The translations under genes and the position numbers were made by a program. 64,000 nt of DNA from Acidipila sp. EB88 (GTDB lineage Bacteria > Acidobacteriota > Terriglobia > Terriglobales > Acidobacteriaceae), in assembly GCF_003858395.1 (NCBI RefSeq), contig NZ_QWEV01000005.1:496001-560000 (forward strand). The letters run 5' to 3'. Position 1 is the first letter of the stretch, and each line of letters begins with the position of its first letter. The notes beneath the pieces are model-generated. The model was not told where the DNA came from and searched no databases. It was given only the letters and a program-made list of their open reading frames with translations. This document shows, in pieces, positions 25,823 through 35,133 of this stretch.

Positions 25823-25870
25823 ACAACCGCCTTCGCTCTCGCGTTGAGTTGCAGGCAAGGAGATTCTCCC

Positions 25871-26863
25871 GTGTACCCATTTTCATTCCAACGCGCTGAC
25901 GCCGCCGATACCGCGGTCGATGCGCTCGCACATGGCAAGAACGCGAAGCTGCTCGGCGGCGGCACCAATCTAGTGGACCTGATGAAGCAGGGCGTCGAGC
26001 GTCCTTCGGAACTGATCGACATCAATCGTCTGCCGCTGGCGGAGATCACCGAGTTGCCGGATGGCGGCTTGCGCCTGGGAGCTACCGCGCGCAACAGCGA
26101 CACCGCATCGCATCCGCTGGTACGCACACGCTACCCCATGCTGGCGCAATCCATCCTTGCAGGAGCCTCGGCACAGTTGCGCAACATGGCAACAGATGGC
26201 GGCAACCTTCTGCAGCGGACCCGTTGTTACTACTTCTATGACACGGCGTACGAGCAGTGCAACAAGCGCAAGCCAGGCAGCGGCTGTGCTGCTATCAACG
26301 GCTACAACCGGGTGCACGGCATCCTTGGCACGAGTGCCGAGTGCATTGCGACACACCCCTCCGACATGTGCGTGGCGCTTGCTGCCCTGGACGCAGTAGT
26401 GCGTGTGCGTGGACCACGAGGCGAGCGCAGAATTCCGTTCTCCGAGTTTCACCGGCTCCCTGGCAATACGCCCCAGATCGAGACTTCGCTGCGGGCCGAC
26501 GAATTGATTCTCTCGATCGACCTACCCAAATCGCCGTATGCGGAACACTCGCATTACCTCAAGGTAAGAGACCGTGCTTCGTACGCGTTTGCGCTGGTGT
26601 CCGTGGCCGCTGCGATCGAGGTCGAGCATGGTTCGATTCGCAGCGTACGCATCGCAATGGGCGGTGTCGCGCATAAACCCTGGCGTGCGGAAGCAGCGGA
26701 GAAGTTACTGATCGGCAAGCCCGCAAACGAGGGTAGCTATCGTGCGGCGGCCGAGCTTGCGCTCGTAAATGCGAAGACTTACGAACACAACGCCTTCAAG
26801 GTTCCCATGGCCAAACAATCGATCGTGCGCGCCTTGACGATCGCAGCAGGAGAGCAGGCATGA
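25871..26863 (+). CDS. paoB: Periplasmic aldehyde dehydrogenase, FAD subunit (PaoB-like)
   Basis: 330 residues. The FAD-binding motifs KLLGGGTNLVDLM (about 27-39) and MATDGGNLLQ (about 106-115) are clear. Four extra cysteines (C119, C130, C139, C158) sit in the loop around YEQCNKRKPGSGC and SAECIATHPSDM, as in E. coli PaoB, which binds a [4Fe-4S] cluster there. The GTG start at 25871 is chosen because AAGGAG lies upstream at a good distance; the longer frame from a TTG at 25844 is unlikely. No signal peptide is present, consistent with export on the back of the Tat-bearing partner. Its stop overlaps the next start. Confidence 0.92.
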   Translation: MYPFSFQRADAADTAVDALAHGKNAKLLGGGTNLVDLMKQGVERPSELIDINRLPLAEITELPDGGLRLGATARNSDTASHPLVRTRYPMLAQSILAGASAQLRNMATDGGNLLQRTRCYYFYDTAYEQCNKRKPGSGCAAINGYNRVHGILGTSAECIATHPSDMCVALAALDAVVRVRGPRGERRIPFSEFHRLPGNTPQIETSLRADELILSIDLPKSPYAEHSHYLKVRDRASYAFALVSVAAAIEVEHGSIRSVRIAMGGVAHKPWRAEAAEKLLIGKPANEGSYRAAAELALVNAKTYEHNAFKVPMAKQSIVRALTIAAGEQA

Positions 26864-29070
26864 GCAGCGCAACCATCGGTGCCCCGTATATTCGCCTGGA
26901 TGGCCGCGCCAAGGTCACAGGAGCGGCAAAGTACGCCGCTGAGTTCAAGGTTTCAAATGTCGCGCAGGGCGTCATTGTCACAAGCACGATTGCCAATGGC
27001 AAGATCACCCGGATCGATACCACCGCCGCCGAAAGCGCACCGGGAGTGGTCACGATCCTGACCCCATCGAACGCACCGCGGCTGCCCAAGAACGGCGAAG
27101 CTGGGGTCAATCCACCAGCCGGTCGCAGGCTCCAACTCCTGCAAACAGCCGATGTGCACTACAACAACCAGCCGATCGCCGTGGTTGTAGCGGAGTCACT
27201 GGAGGAAGCGTATCTCGCGGCTGCATTGATCACCGTGCGCTACCAGGTCGATGCTCCTAAGCTGGACTTTGAAGCGGGTTTCGCAGAGGCGCATCCGGGC
27301 AAAAACAAGGTGCCGCCGATGCTCTCCGAAGGCAATGTGCCGGAGGGTTTCGAGAGTGCCGAGGTACGCGTGGACCAGGTGTACACAACGCCGATGGAGA
27401 ATCACAATCCCATGGAGCCACATGCGACCATCGCAGCCTGGGATGGTGAGATGCTCACGCTGCATGACTCGACACAGTACATCTTCGGCGTCAAGCAGTC
27501 GGTGGCAAAGACGCTGGGCATTCCGAACGACAATGTGCGCGTTCTGTGCCCGTTCACCGGCGGCGGTTTCGGCTCCAAGGGTTCCACGTGGTCACACGTG
27601 GTGCTGGCGGCGATGGCCGCAAAGGTGGCAAAGCGTCCGGTCAAGATCTCACTGGCGCGCTCGCAGATGTTCGGGCCGGTCGGCGGTCGTCCGCAGACGC
27701 ATCAACACATCACGCTCGGGGCAAAGCACGACGGCACACTCACGGCGATTCGGCATGACTGCTACTCGCACACGTCCATGATCGAGGACTTCGTTGAACC
27801 CTCCTCATCGGCCACACGCATGCTTTACGAAGCGCCCGTAATCACGACCTCGCAGAAGCTGGTGCCGCTGGCCGTGGGGACGCCGACGTTTCAGCGTGCG
27901 CCAGGTGAGGCAACCGGCACATTCGCGCTGGAAGTAGCGATGGATGAACTGGCGGAACAAGTCAAGATGGATCCAATCGAGCTGCGGCTCAAGAACTACG
28001 CCGAGGCTGACCCCACCAGCCACAAGCCTTTCTCCGGCAAACACCTGCGGGAGTGTTACAAACAGGGCGCTGCAACCTTTGGATGGAGCAAGAGGCAGTC
28101 GGCACCGCGCTCGCAGCGTGAAGGGCACCTGCTGATTGGCCATGGCATGGCTACCGCGACTTACCCGGCCAACCGCTCGCAGGCGGAAGCTGCTGTTCGC
28201 TTTGAAGCGAACGGTCGCGTGACTGTGATCTCGGGCACCCAGGACCTCGGCACCGGCACCTACACCATCATGGCGCAGGTCGCGGCAGCCACACTTGGCA
28301 TGCCGATCGACCTTGTCGATGCGGAACTGGGTGACACCAAGATGCCGCAGGGTCCGGTCTCTGGCGGCTCGCAGACGGCAGCCTCCGTTACACCAGCCGT
28401 ACAGGCAGCCGCGCAGCAGGCGGTGTTGAAGCTGGTCACCCTTGAGATCGGCAACCAGGCTTCCCCTTTTCATAATCTGCAGCCCGACGAGCTGGACTTC
28501 AAAGGTGGCAAGCTCTTCCGCAAAGCGGCGCCGGAGAGTGGCATCGCGTTTACAGAAGTGGTGAAGCGTAACAACAATCAGCCGGTAGAAGCCAAGGGGT
28601 CCGCCGAGCCGAGTGAATCCACCGAGGAGTTCTCACAACACTCATGGGGCGCGGTGTTCGCCGAGGTGAGCGTGGACGAGACGCTGGGCACGGCGCGCGT
28701 GCGGCGGCTCACGGCGGTTTATGACGTAGGCACACTGCTGAATGAGCGGACGGCCAAGAGCCAGCTGATCGGCGGACTGGTATGGGCCACCGGCTTGGTG
28801 CTTGAAGAGGAGACGCACATCGACAAGGTCACGGGCCGCCCCGTAAACAACAACCTGGCGGAGTACCACGTACCGGTCAACCTTGACCTGGGCGACATCG
28901 ACGTGGCGGCTTTGAACATCCCGGATAAGAACTTCGAGCCGCTCGGTGCGCGTGGGGTAGGAGAGATCGGCATCACGGGCGCCGCGGCAGCCATTGCGAA
29001 TGCGATCTACAACGCGGTGGGCAAGCGCGTGCGGGAGTTGCCAATTACGCCGGACAAACTCATGGCCTGA
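26860..29070 (+). CDS. paoC: Periplasmic aldehyde dehydrogenase, molybdenum subunit (PaoC-like)
   Basis: 736 residues. It binds the molybdenum cofactor and oxidises aldehydes. Landmarks include GRAKVTGAAKYAAEF near the start, GGGFGSKG, the QRAPGEATGTFALE block and the C-terminal GARGVGEIGITGAAAAIANA, where Glu acts as the catalytic base. The order small, FAD, molybdenum subunit is that of E. coli paoABC; a paoD-type cofactor-insertion gene is not adjacent. The ATG overlaps the upstream stop by four bases. A terminator follows. The physiological substrate cannot be read; a detoxifying role against aromatic aldehydes would fit a plant-litter organism. Confidence 0.93.
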   Translation: MSSATIGAPYIRLDGRAKVTGAAKYAAEFKVSNVAQGVIVTSTIANGKITRIDTTAAESAPGVVTILTPSNAPRLPKNGEAGVNPPAGRRLQLLQTADVHYNNQPIAVVVAESLEEAYLAAALITVRYQVDAPKLDFEAGFAEAHPGKNKVPPMLSEGNVPEGFESAEVRVDQVYTTPMENHNPMEPHATIAAWDGEMLTLHDSTQYIFGVKQSVAKTLGIPNDNVRVLCPFTGGGFGSKGSTWSHVVLAAMAAKVAKRPVKISLARSQMFGPVGGRPQTHQHITLGAKHDGTLTAIRHDCYSHTSMIEDFVEPSSSATRMLYEAPVITTSQKLVPLAVGTPTFQRAPGEATGTFALEVAMDELAEQVKMDPIELRLKNYAEADPTSHKPFSGKHLRECYKQGAATFGWSKRQSAPRSQREGHLLIGHGMATATYPANRSQAEAAVRFEANGRVTVISGTQDLGTGTYTIMAQVAAATLGMPIDLVDAELGDTKMPQGPVSGGSQTAASVTPAVQAAAQQAVLKLVTLEIGNQASPFHNLQPDELDFKGGKLFRKAAPESGIAFTEVVKRNNNQPVEAKGSAEPSESTEEFSQHSWGAVFAEVSVDETLGTARVRRLTAVYDVGTLLNERTAKSQLIGGLVWATGLVLEEETHIDKVTGRPVNNNLAEYHVPVNLDLGDIDVAALNIPDKNFEPLGARGVGEIGITGAAAAIANAIYNAVGKRVRELPITPDKLMA

Positions 29071-29090
29071 CACCTGGTCATCCCCGGTAC

Positions 29091-29127
29091 AAAAAAAGGC
29101 CTGCGCGGATGCGCAGGCCTTGTCTTT
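29091..29127 (+). terminator. Rho-independent terminator after paoC
   Basis: AAGGCCTGCGC pairs with GCGCAGGCCTT over 11 bases around a GGAT loop (stem 29096-29121), flanked by an A-run and TGTCTTT. The A-run also gives the minus strand a T-run, so it may serve the convergent DUF2383 gene too. Confidence 0.9.
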
Positions 29128-29203
29128 CGCGGAGATGAGAAATACGCCAGCATGTACCGGCGCCCCTCATCTCGTTCTGATCATCGACTCATCCAGCTCA
29201 GGG

Positions 29204-29665
29204 TTATGAGGAAACCTTGGCGTCACGCAGGTCGCGGACTCGATCGTGCGAGGCAACGATATGCGTCTGCTGACGGGTGAGCACGTCGCGGATGTCCGCC
29301 GGGAGATGCTCTTCCAGTGCCAGCTTGTACGCCTTCTTGGCTACATCTTCGCCCTGCTCGGCGGTGGCCAGCAATGCGTGATCGCCGCCGCCCAGGTTCG
29401 CCTTGAGCTCGCCCCATGCACGATGCAGGGTGCCCGAAACCATGCCGCTCTGGTGCACATCGGCCACGCCGAGGCGGTGCAGTTCGTTCTCCAGTTCACC
29501 TGCGAAGTTGGCCCGCTCCTGCGTTTCTTTCAGGAAAAACAGGCGCGTGGGCTCGTCCTTGATGTGCTTGCCCAGCTCTGTGAAGCCCTTGTGGCTGTCC
29601 TTCAAAACATCCACCAACTTGCTCAACGTTGCTTTTACTTTTTCGTGATCAATATTTTCAGCCAT
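29204..29665 (-). CDS. DUF2383/PA2169-type four-helix protein
   Basis: 153 residues, all helical. The repeated pattern of His, Glu and Asp (for example KDSHKGFTELGKHIKD, ERANFAGELENELHRLG, DVLTRQQTHIVASHDRVRDL) matches the DUF2383 family, a ferritin-like four-helix bundle of unknown function often linked to stress responses. The start is the ATG at 29665, with GGGAGA eight bases upstream. The frame is open further upstream to 30025, but that part is unlike protein. It is convergent with the pao operon and divergent from the TonB-dependent receptor. Confidence 0.86.
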   Translation of the reverse strand: MAENIDHEKVKATLSKLVDVLKDSHKGFTELGKHIKDEPTRLFFLKETQERANFAGELENELHRLGVADVHQSGMVSGTLHRAWGELKANLGGGDHALLATAEQGEDVAKKAYKLALEEHLPADIRDVLTRQQTHIVASHDRVRDLRDAKVSS

Positions 29666-29856
29666 ATTCGTTCTCCCTTTGCATAGATGCAGCCAGCGGC
29701 CAAAGCGAGGTCTTGATTCTTGCTGCACGAGGCTGCCCGGCCGAGCCACCACATTTCGTGGGGTGGGCCCGAACCAGGCGATGACGCAGGTAACCGCAGC
29801 ACTCCATTCGGCAACAGGGTTGCAGTGTTCCTGGCAAACACCCTTTGGGAGCCAGC

Positions 29857-32100
29857 ATGCCTGTATCGCCGCGAATGATGAGAGCCTTTTTGTGCCTTGA
29901 ACTTTCATGCCTGTCCCTGGGCAACAGTCAGGCGCAGAATGCTGTTGCCAGTGGCGGCAAGATCGGTGCACCCGCCGCCCTGCTCGCCGGTGCGGATGAA
30001 GACGTGACGCACCTGCCCTCGGCACGTGGCGGCAGCATGATCCGGCCGGCCGTGGTCGGCACCAGCATCCAGGTCACGGATACAAATACCCAGCGCGAAG
30101 CCTCGTCCTCTCGAGCCGAGGCCGCTGATGTGCAAGCCTCGGCGGGCACCTACGGCGACTTTTCCCGCTATGCGCAAGTGCTACCAGGGGTGGTCTTCAA
30201 CAGTGATGTCAGCAACGATGTGCTGGTGCGCGGGGGCAACCCGCTCGAGAACCTTTACCTGCTTGACGGGTTCGAGGTGCCCAACATCAACCACATCACC
30301 AGCCAAGGGTCGACCGGTGGCCTGAACTCCATGGTCGACACCGCGACCATCGGCCATGTGGACCTGCTCAGCGGTGGCTATGGGGCGGCCTACGATGAGC
30401 GGCTCTCGTCCGTACTCAGCATTGCGCCGCGTGAACTGGGCCCCAGCGCAGAGACCCATGGCGAGGCACAGGTCGGCTATGTAGGCCTGGGTGGCCTGCT
30501 GCAGCGTCCCTTGGGGAGCCAGGGCGATGTGCTGATCTCCGGTCACCACAGCCTGCTCAACATGGTCACAAACGATGTGGGCCTGAATGGCGTGCCGACC
30601 TTCACCAACATGATGGGTGAAGGCAACTGGAAGCTCGGCGATCGCGGCGAACTGTCCTTCCTGAGCCTGAGCGGTTCCGATTCGATTGCAATTAACCCGT
30701 GCTCTGCCGACCCGTGGGAAACCAACCTGGTACAGACCCAGTACAGCGGATGGCGCACAACCAACGGCATCCGCTGGAGCCGCAGTGCGTCTGCCAGAAC
30801 AACGACGTCGCTGTCCCTCAGCGACTCCGAACAGGGCTCGGACATCGACCAGCAACAACAGACAGCCGAAGGTGTCGGGGCTGCATCGACCTGCGGCAAG
30901 ACGACCCTGAGCGCCTCGTACCCGACGCTCTACCGGGAGAGAAACGCGGACGGCATGACCCTGCTCCAGTACGACACCAGGGTCGAGATCAGCCGCACGA
31001 TGCTGCTCAGTGCCGGGTCGCAGGCGAAGCTGAACCGCGTCCACTACAACGTGATGCAGCCTAACGGGCAGCTGTCGCCGCTTTCAACGAACCCGGAGGC
31101 GAGCGACGCCACCTCATTCTTGGCGCAGAATGCCACGGGTGCGACCGGCTCATATGCGGAGCTTTCTGTGCAGGCATCGGATCGCTGGAACATCACAGGA
31201 GGAGCCCGCGAGCAGACGTACTCGCTCGATGGAAGCACCAGGCTCACGCCGCGTCTGCGAACAAGCTATCGGCTCGGGGAGCACCAGGCCGTGCACGCAG
31301 CCTTTGGTGAGTACGCGCAGCTTCCACCCTCGATCTACTTCTTTGCCTTCCCCGTCAGTCGTTCACTTGCGCCCATCCGCGCTCGGCACCTGATCGTTGG
31401 CGGTGACCTTTGGAGCAGCACGCACAGCTTCCTGCGCGTTGAGGCTTACCGAAAGGACTACCGCGATTACCCGGTATCCACCGAGTTTCCGCAACTGTCG
31501 CTGGCCAACATGGTCGATACGCTGGGGCAGCAGTTCATCTGGCTGCCCATGGTCAGCCGCGGGCGTGGCGTGGCACAAGGCATCGAGCTGAGTACCGAAC
31601 AGCGTTTCGGATCGCACTTATTCCTGCTGGGCAATGTGGCCTACGCAAAAACGCAGTACGCGGGGCTCGATGGCGTCAAAAGGCCGGGAAACTTCGACTA
31701 CCCGCTGGTTGTGAACGTGCTTGGTATCTGGCGCTCGGGTGCGCATTACGAAGCGAGCACGCGGTATGAGCAGACCTCGGGACGCCCGTACACTCCCTAC
31801 CTTCTGCAGCCCTCGCTGGAGCAGGATCGTGGCATTTACGATGTCACGGCGCTGAACGCGGATCGCGGCCCGGCATACAGCCGGCTCGATCTTCAGTTTG
31901 ACAGGATTGTTCGCCTTGGCGCGCACCAGGCGTACCTTTACGCCGGGGTCAACAACACGCTGAACCGCGATAACTTCGAGGGGCTTGCGTGGCAGCCAAG
32001 GTGTGTGGGTATCCCCGGTTGTGTCGCCGAGTATGGCGCCTTTACCAAGGTGAGCCAGATGCCGATCTACCCGGACTTTGGTGTGCGCTATACCTTTTAG
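29857..32100 (+). CDS. TonB-dependent outer membrane receptor
   Basis: About 747 residues. A signal peptide (MRAFLCLELSCLSLGNSQAQ) precedes a plug domain (about 70-200) with DVLVRGGNPLENLYLLDGFEVPN and LLSGGYGAAYDERLSSVLSI. The rest is a 22-stranded beta-barrel type repeat of aromatic and glycine strands, ending in FGVRYTF, the usual terminal Phe. The N-terminal carboxypeptidase-like domain common in acidobacterial receptors is absent. The ATG at 29857 has GGGAG six bases upstream. It stops 12 bases from the end of the convergent B2-like protease gene. The ligand is unknown; a link to the neighbouring RiPP-like operon is possible but unproven. Confidence 0.87.
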   Translation: MPVSPRMMRAFLCLELSCLSLGNSQAQNAVASGGKIGAPAALLAGADEDVTHLPSARGGSMIRPAVVGTSIQVTDTNTQREASSSRAEAADVQASAGTYGDFSRYAQVLPGVVFNSDVSNDVLVRGGNPLENLYLLDGFEVPNINHITSQGSTGGLNSMVDTATIGHVDLLSGGYGAAYDERLSSVLSIAPRELGPSAETHGEAQVGYVGLGGLLQRPLGSQGDVLISGHHSLLNMVTNDVGLNGVPTFTNMMGEGNWKLGDRGELSFLSLSGSDSIAINPCSADPWETNLVQTQYSGWRTTNGIRWSRSASARTTTSLSLSDSEQGSDIDQQQQTAEGVGAASTCGKTTLSASYPTLYRERNADGMTLLQYDTRVEISRTMLLSAGSQAKLNRVHYNVMQPNGQLSPLSTNPEASDATSFLAQNATGATGSYAELSVQASDRWNITGGAREQTYSLDGSTRLTPRLRTSYRLGEHQAVHAAFGEYAQLPPSIYFFAFPVSRSLAPIRARHLIVGGDLWSSTHSFLRVEAYRKDYRDYPVSTEFPQLSLANMVDTLGQQFIWLPMVSRGRGVAQGIELSTEQRFGSHLFLLGNVAYAKTQYAGLDGVKRPGNFDYPLVVNVLGIWRSGAHYEASTRYEQTSGRPYTPYLLQPSLEQDRGIYDVTALNADRGPAYSRLDLQFDRIVRLGAHQAYLYAGVNNTLNRDNFEGLAWQPRCVGIPGCVAEYGAFTKVSQMPIYPDFGVRYTF

Positions 32101-32112
32101 CGAGTCGGCGAG

Positions 32113-32598
32113 CTAGCGGGACCAGGCCGCAGGCGCTGTATCAGGACGTGCGGCTGGCGCTGCACCCTCCACTCGCAGGATCTCCCGGTAGAGTCGGGGT
32201 GCATTGCCGCCACCGATCAGTACTGCATCGCCCATGGTCGCCCACGCATGCGACCGAAAAGCAGAGTCGCGCCGGGCCACGCCCACATGCAAGGTACAAA
32301 ATCCCCCGCGCCGGGCCACCAACCACTGTGTCGCCAGCGCCTGCGGCAGGCACTGTGTTCCCGGGATCAGCCTGCTTGCGCGATGCACCCACGCTGCTGC
32401 TTCCCTTGCCTGTTGTGGAGAGATCTGCTGGGAATCGATACGGAGCTTTGCGCACACGCGACATCCCGTGGCGCTCAACGCAGCCACCTGCATGCAACGC
32501 AGGCCCACGCGCGCACACGCAAGCGCCACTAGGCTCTCCGCCAGCAGCAACCAGCGTCGTGGCGAAAGCAGCGACCCTCTTCGTTTCCGAACAGCCAT
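32113..32598 (-). CDS. Lasso-peptide B2-type transglutaminase-like cysteine protease
   Basis: 161 residues. The C-terminal two thirds match the B2 (microcin J25 McjB C-terminal) protease family: C83 in LIPGTQCLPQALATQW, H117 in FRSHAWATM and D124 in MGDAVLIGG give a plausible Cys-His-Asp triad. In lasso systems this enzyme cuts off the leader peptide, guided by a PqqD-like protein. A hydrophobic N-terminal segment (about 15-30) precedes the domain. It is the last gene of the operon, 30 bases after the nucleotidyltransferase. Its presence implies leader removal from a precursor, and the precursor proposed here is at 36006-36164. Confidence 0.85.
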   Translation of the reverse strand: MAVRKRRGSLLSPRRWLLLAESLVALACARVGLRCMQVAALSATGCRVCAKLRIDSQQISPQQAREAAAWVHRASRLIPGTQCLPQALATQWLVARRGGFCTLHVGVARRDSAFRSHAWATMGDAVLIGGGNAPRLYREILRVEGAAPAARPDTAPAAWSR

Positions 32599-32628
32599 GG
32601 CGCGTTTCCCCTGCGTAATGCAGTATCG

Positions 32629-33834
32629 CTACTTGCTCGTGGCTCCGCCAAGGCGTTCCCAGCCGGCGCGTATACCCTTCCCGGTCAGCCGCAGTGCGCG
32701 CAGCGGGTAGTACAGCGGGTACAGAGCGGTCGGCAGGGGGAGCGCTTCTATCTCGTGCTCCGTAACCGTGGTGATGCGGCGCGCAAGGTACATGGCCCGC
32801 GCGGAGCGTGTGGGCACAGTGTTCAGGGCGCTCGACAGGGTTTCCCGCTTGTTCAACCGCGTGGTGTCGCCGCTGCTGAGCCGCCGTGCGGTGGTCCGCA
32901 CGATCGCCCGCACCTCGGCTTCGGCATAGGTGCAGCGCTGCACTGGCTCCGGCTCGGTGGCGCCAAGTACCTCGACCGCCAGACGGATCCCCACCAGCAG
33001 CGACTTCAGGGCAGACGCCTTTCGGGCATCGGCCAGCAATCCTGTCCAGTCTGTCGCTTCCCCGTAGCGCGCCAGAAAACCCGCCACGTCGCACACCCAC
33101 TTCAGAGAGTCCCAGCCATGCTTGGTGCCATGCGAGCAAAGCGACAGCAACAGGTCATCCGTTGCCAGCGTGCGAACCCGCGTATGCGCATCCAGCGCGA
33201 GCCACACGGACCGGCGCATGCACCCTTCCATGGGCATCCAGCGGCCGTAGATGCGCGGCATCACTTCGTCGTGCAACTCCAGGTGCACGCGGTCGTGCTT
33301 GCGGTGCAGATGCACTTCGCAATGGAGCTTGCAGGCCCGCGCAGCGGCAGCGCTCGAGGTCAAGGAGGAGACCAACTCGAAGCCCAGCGGCGCAAGAATC
33401 CGGATCGCCTCGGGCACATCTTTTGCCATCAGCAGGAAGTCAAGATCGCACGAGGCGCGCAGCGCGTAACTGCCATAAAGCTGCGCGGACAGCGATGGGC
33501 CTTTCCACGCGATCAGCGGCACCCCCGCTTCGTCCATCGCAGCTTGGATCTGCGCCAGCGCAGCCACCTGTGCCATGGCCAAGAAGGAGGACTCCCGCGC
33601 ATCCTGGGCAAGCTGCTGGCGAACAGTGGTCGACAGCAGGCCCGCGCACCGCCCCTCACCGAGCCGTGCGTTCGCCAGTGTCGTGACACCATGCGTCCGT
33701 GCCAGGTGGCGAAGCTTTGTGCCATCCAGCGGTGTCTCTTCACCTGGTTCGGAGACTCCTGAACCCACCGCGCCCTGAGATAACAGTGCGAGCAGGAACT
33801 GCATCTCCGGGCGTGCAGACAAGTCCGCGGGCAT
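32629..33834 (-). CDS. Nucleotidyltransferase family protein
   Basis: 401 residues. The centre of the catalytic part shows the nucleotidyltransferase signature AWKGPSLSAQLYGSYALRASCDLDFLL (about 104-133), with the GS motif and D-x-D metal ligands. It resembles the uncharacterised nucleotidyltransferase group that sits in lasso-peptide and polysaccharide clusters. It is inferred to transfer a nucleotide or phosphate onto a peptide or sugar. The ATG at 33834 follows the PqqD stop by two bases and has no ribosome binding site, so translation is probably coupled. It is the fifth gene of the operon. Confidence 0.83.
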   Translation of the reverse strand: MPADLSARPEMQFLLALLSQGAVGSGVSEPGEETPLDGTKLRHLARTHGVTTLANARLGEGRCAGLLSTTVRQQLAQDARESSFLAMAQVAALAQIQAAMDEAGVPLIAWKGPSLSAQLYGSYALRASCDLDFLLMAKDVPEAIRILAPLGFELVSSLTSSAAAARACKLHCEVHLHRKHDRVHLELHDEVMPRIYGRWMPMEGCMRRSVWLALDAHTRVRTLATDDLLLSLCSHGTKHGWDSLKWVCDVAGFLARYGEATDWTGLLADARKASALKSLLVGIRLAVEVLGATEPEPVQRCTYAEAEVRAIVRTTARRLSSGDTTRLNKRETLSSALNTVPTRSARAMYLARRITTVTEHEIEALPLPTALYPLYYPLRALRLTGKGIRAGWERLGGATSK

Positions 33835-33836
33835 GA

Positions 33837-34106
33837 TCAGAAAGCGACCAGTTCTTTTTCGCGCAGCTTCAGCAGGAATACCTCCAGATCCTGCTCGATC
33901 TGTGCGGACGGTGCGTCGAACTCGGCTTCCAGCTTCGCCAGGATCTCCCTGGTGCCAACACCCTCCTGCATCAGTTCCCAGGCGCGACTGGCGACCGGCG
34001 TCAAGCCAAAGTAGGCGCCGCTGTCTGCGTTGAGCAGCACTGTTTCTTCTCCGAGCCTTTGCGAAAACACATGGGGTGAAATGACGAGGTGCATATCAGC
34101 CAACAT
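33837..34106 (-). CDS. PqqD-like RiPP recognition element protein
   Basis: 89 residues, the typical size of a stand-alone PqqD or lasso B1 protein. It has the short three-strand, three-helix pattern: ISPHVFSQRLGEETVLLNADSGAYFGLTPVASRAWELM followed by a helical DAPSAQIEQDLEVFLLKL end. Such proteins bind the leader peptide and hand it to the modifying enzymes. An AGGAGG box lies six bases before its ATG, inside the end of the radical SAM gene, which it overlaps by 11 bases. It is expected to bind the Y-x2-P-x-L-x3-G-x5-T leader found at 36006-36164. Confidence 0.9.
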   Translation of the reverse strand: MLADMHLVISPHVFSQRLGEETVLLNADSGAYFGLTPVASRAWELMQEGVGTREILAKLEAEFDAPSAQIEQDLEVFLLKLREKELVAF

Positions 34107-35130
34107 GATGAGCCTCCTGTAACTTACGGGGTGCCGGCGCAGGTAAGTTCTGAACGCGACCCAGTTTGTGCCTGATCTCCGCAGCCGCGAGCATCGCCTT
34201 GCCTTCCATGTCGCTCATGCGCGCGCGCAGGGCCGCAACGATTTCAGGAACATCGGTCATGTCCATGCACACATTGCAGATGCTGCCGTAGTGATCCCGC
34301 TTGCGAAAGAACTGCGCATACTCAGGGGTGGCTTTCAGCAGTTCGTATAGCCCGCGCGGGCCCACAAGGTTCAAGGCTCGCAGCAGAGGATCGCGCATCC
34401 CGCGATCAAGAATGGCGTCCAGGGTCTCTTCGTTGGTGTTACCCAGCACGAGCGGTGAACTCTCATGACTGAAGCGGGACGGACCACAGCAGGCATACAC
34501 GTTGCCATCGGGTTCGATCACCGGGGATAACACGGTGTCGCAGGTGCCGTAGGGCGGCTCCTCAAAAGCGAAGAAGTGCGCGGCGGGCAGTTGCCGGGCG
34601 GAGCCAAGCTGCACCAGGTTACGGAACTCGGCCGGCTGGTCAAACATGTAGGTCGGGTAAGGCTTGGGCTGGGTGGCCGGCGCAACTCCCCGTATGGTGA
34701 GTGCGATTCCATGCTCCACCACCAGCGCAGCTAGCAACTCGGCGTTCTCGCGCGGAGAAAACTCCTCGTGATACTGGTCCCAGCTGAGGCAGACGCTGTC
34801 TAGGCCCGCGTTTTTGAGCCCCAGCACGCGCTCGCGTGCGATGTGTGCCTTGTCGGTGCGCACCCAGCCTGCTCCGGAAACAACGCTCGTCAGCAGGCCC
34901 AGGCTTTTCGCGGTCCGGATAAGGTCGACGACTTCGTGGTAGTAAAGCAACGCCTCGCCCCCACTAAAGCACACCTGCTTGCTGAAGCGGGCGATGGTCG
35001 TGAGGTACTGCTCGGCTGCCCGCTTGCTCATCTTGCCCTGTGCCTTCGGCGAGGACTCAATGATGCAATGCCTGCACGAGAGCGGGCAGGTGCGCGTGTA
35101 CACGAAACCGATCGTCTGGTACTGCAGCAT
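34096..35130 (-). CDS. Radical SAM peptide-modifying enzyme
   Basis: 344 residues. The CX3CX2C cluster motif is C15, C19 and C22 (TRTCPLSCRHC), followed by the glycine motif VCFSGGEALLYY. Extra cysteines near residues 195-215 (CDTVLSP...YACCGPS) and at about 285-288 (GSICNVC) suggest a SPASM or twitch-type auxiliary cluster. Enzymes of this kind install unusual bonds or epimerise residues in RiPPs. Because the candidate precursor has no cysteine, thioether formation on it is ruled out; C-C or C-O crosslinking, epimerisation or another radical change are possible. The ATG lies three bases after the kinase stop. Confidence 0.88.
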   Translation of the reverse strand: MLQYQTIGFVYTRTCPLSCRHCIIESSPKAQGKMSKRAAEQYLTTIARFSKQVCFSGGEALLYYHEVVDLIRTAKSLGLLTSVVSGAGWVRTDKAHIARERVLGLKNAGLDSVCLSWDQYHEEFSPRENAELLAALVVEHGIALTIRGVAPATQPKPYPTYMFDQPAEFRNLVQLGSARQLPAAHFFAFEEPPYGTCDTVLSPVIEPDGNVYACCGPSRFSHESSPLVLGNTNEETLDAILDRGMRDPLLRALNLVGPRGLYELLKATPEYAQFFRKRDHYGSICNVCMDMTDVPEIVAALRARMSDMEGKAMLAAAEIRHKLGRVQNLPAPAPRKLQEAHHVG

Positions 35131-35133
35131 GGG

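Noticed and set aside
32141..33139. Long minus-strand frame of 332 codons
   Set aside because: It overlaps the nucleotidyltransferase and B2 genes in another frame, is extremely Arg/Gly/Ala-rich and has no recognisable motif, so it is a shadow.
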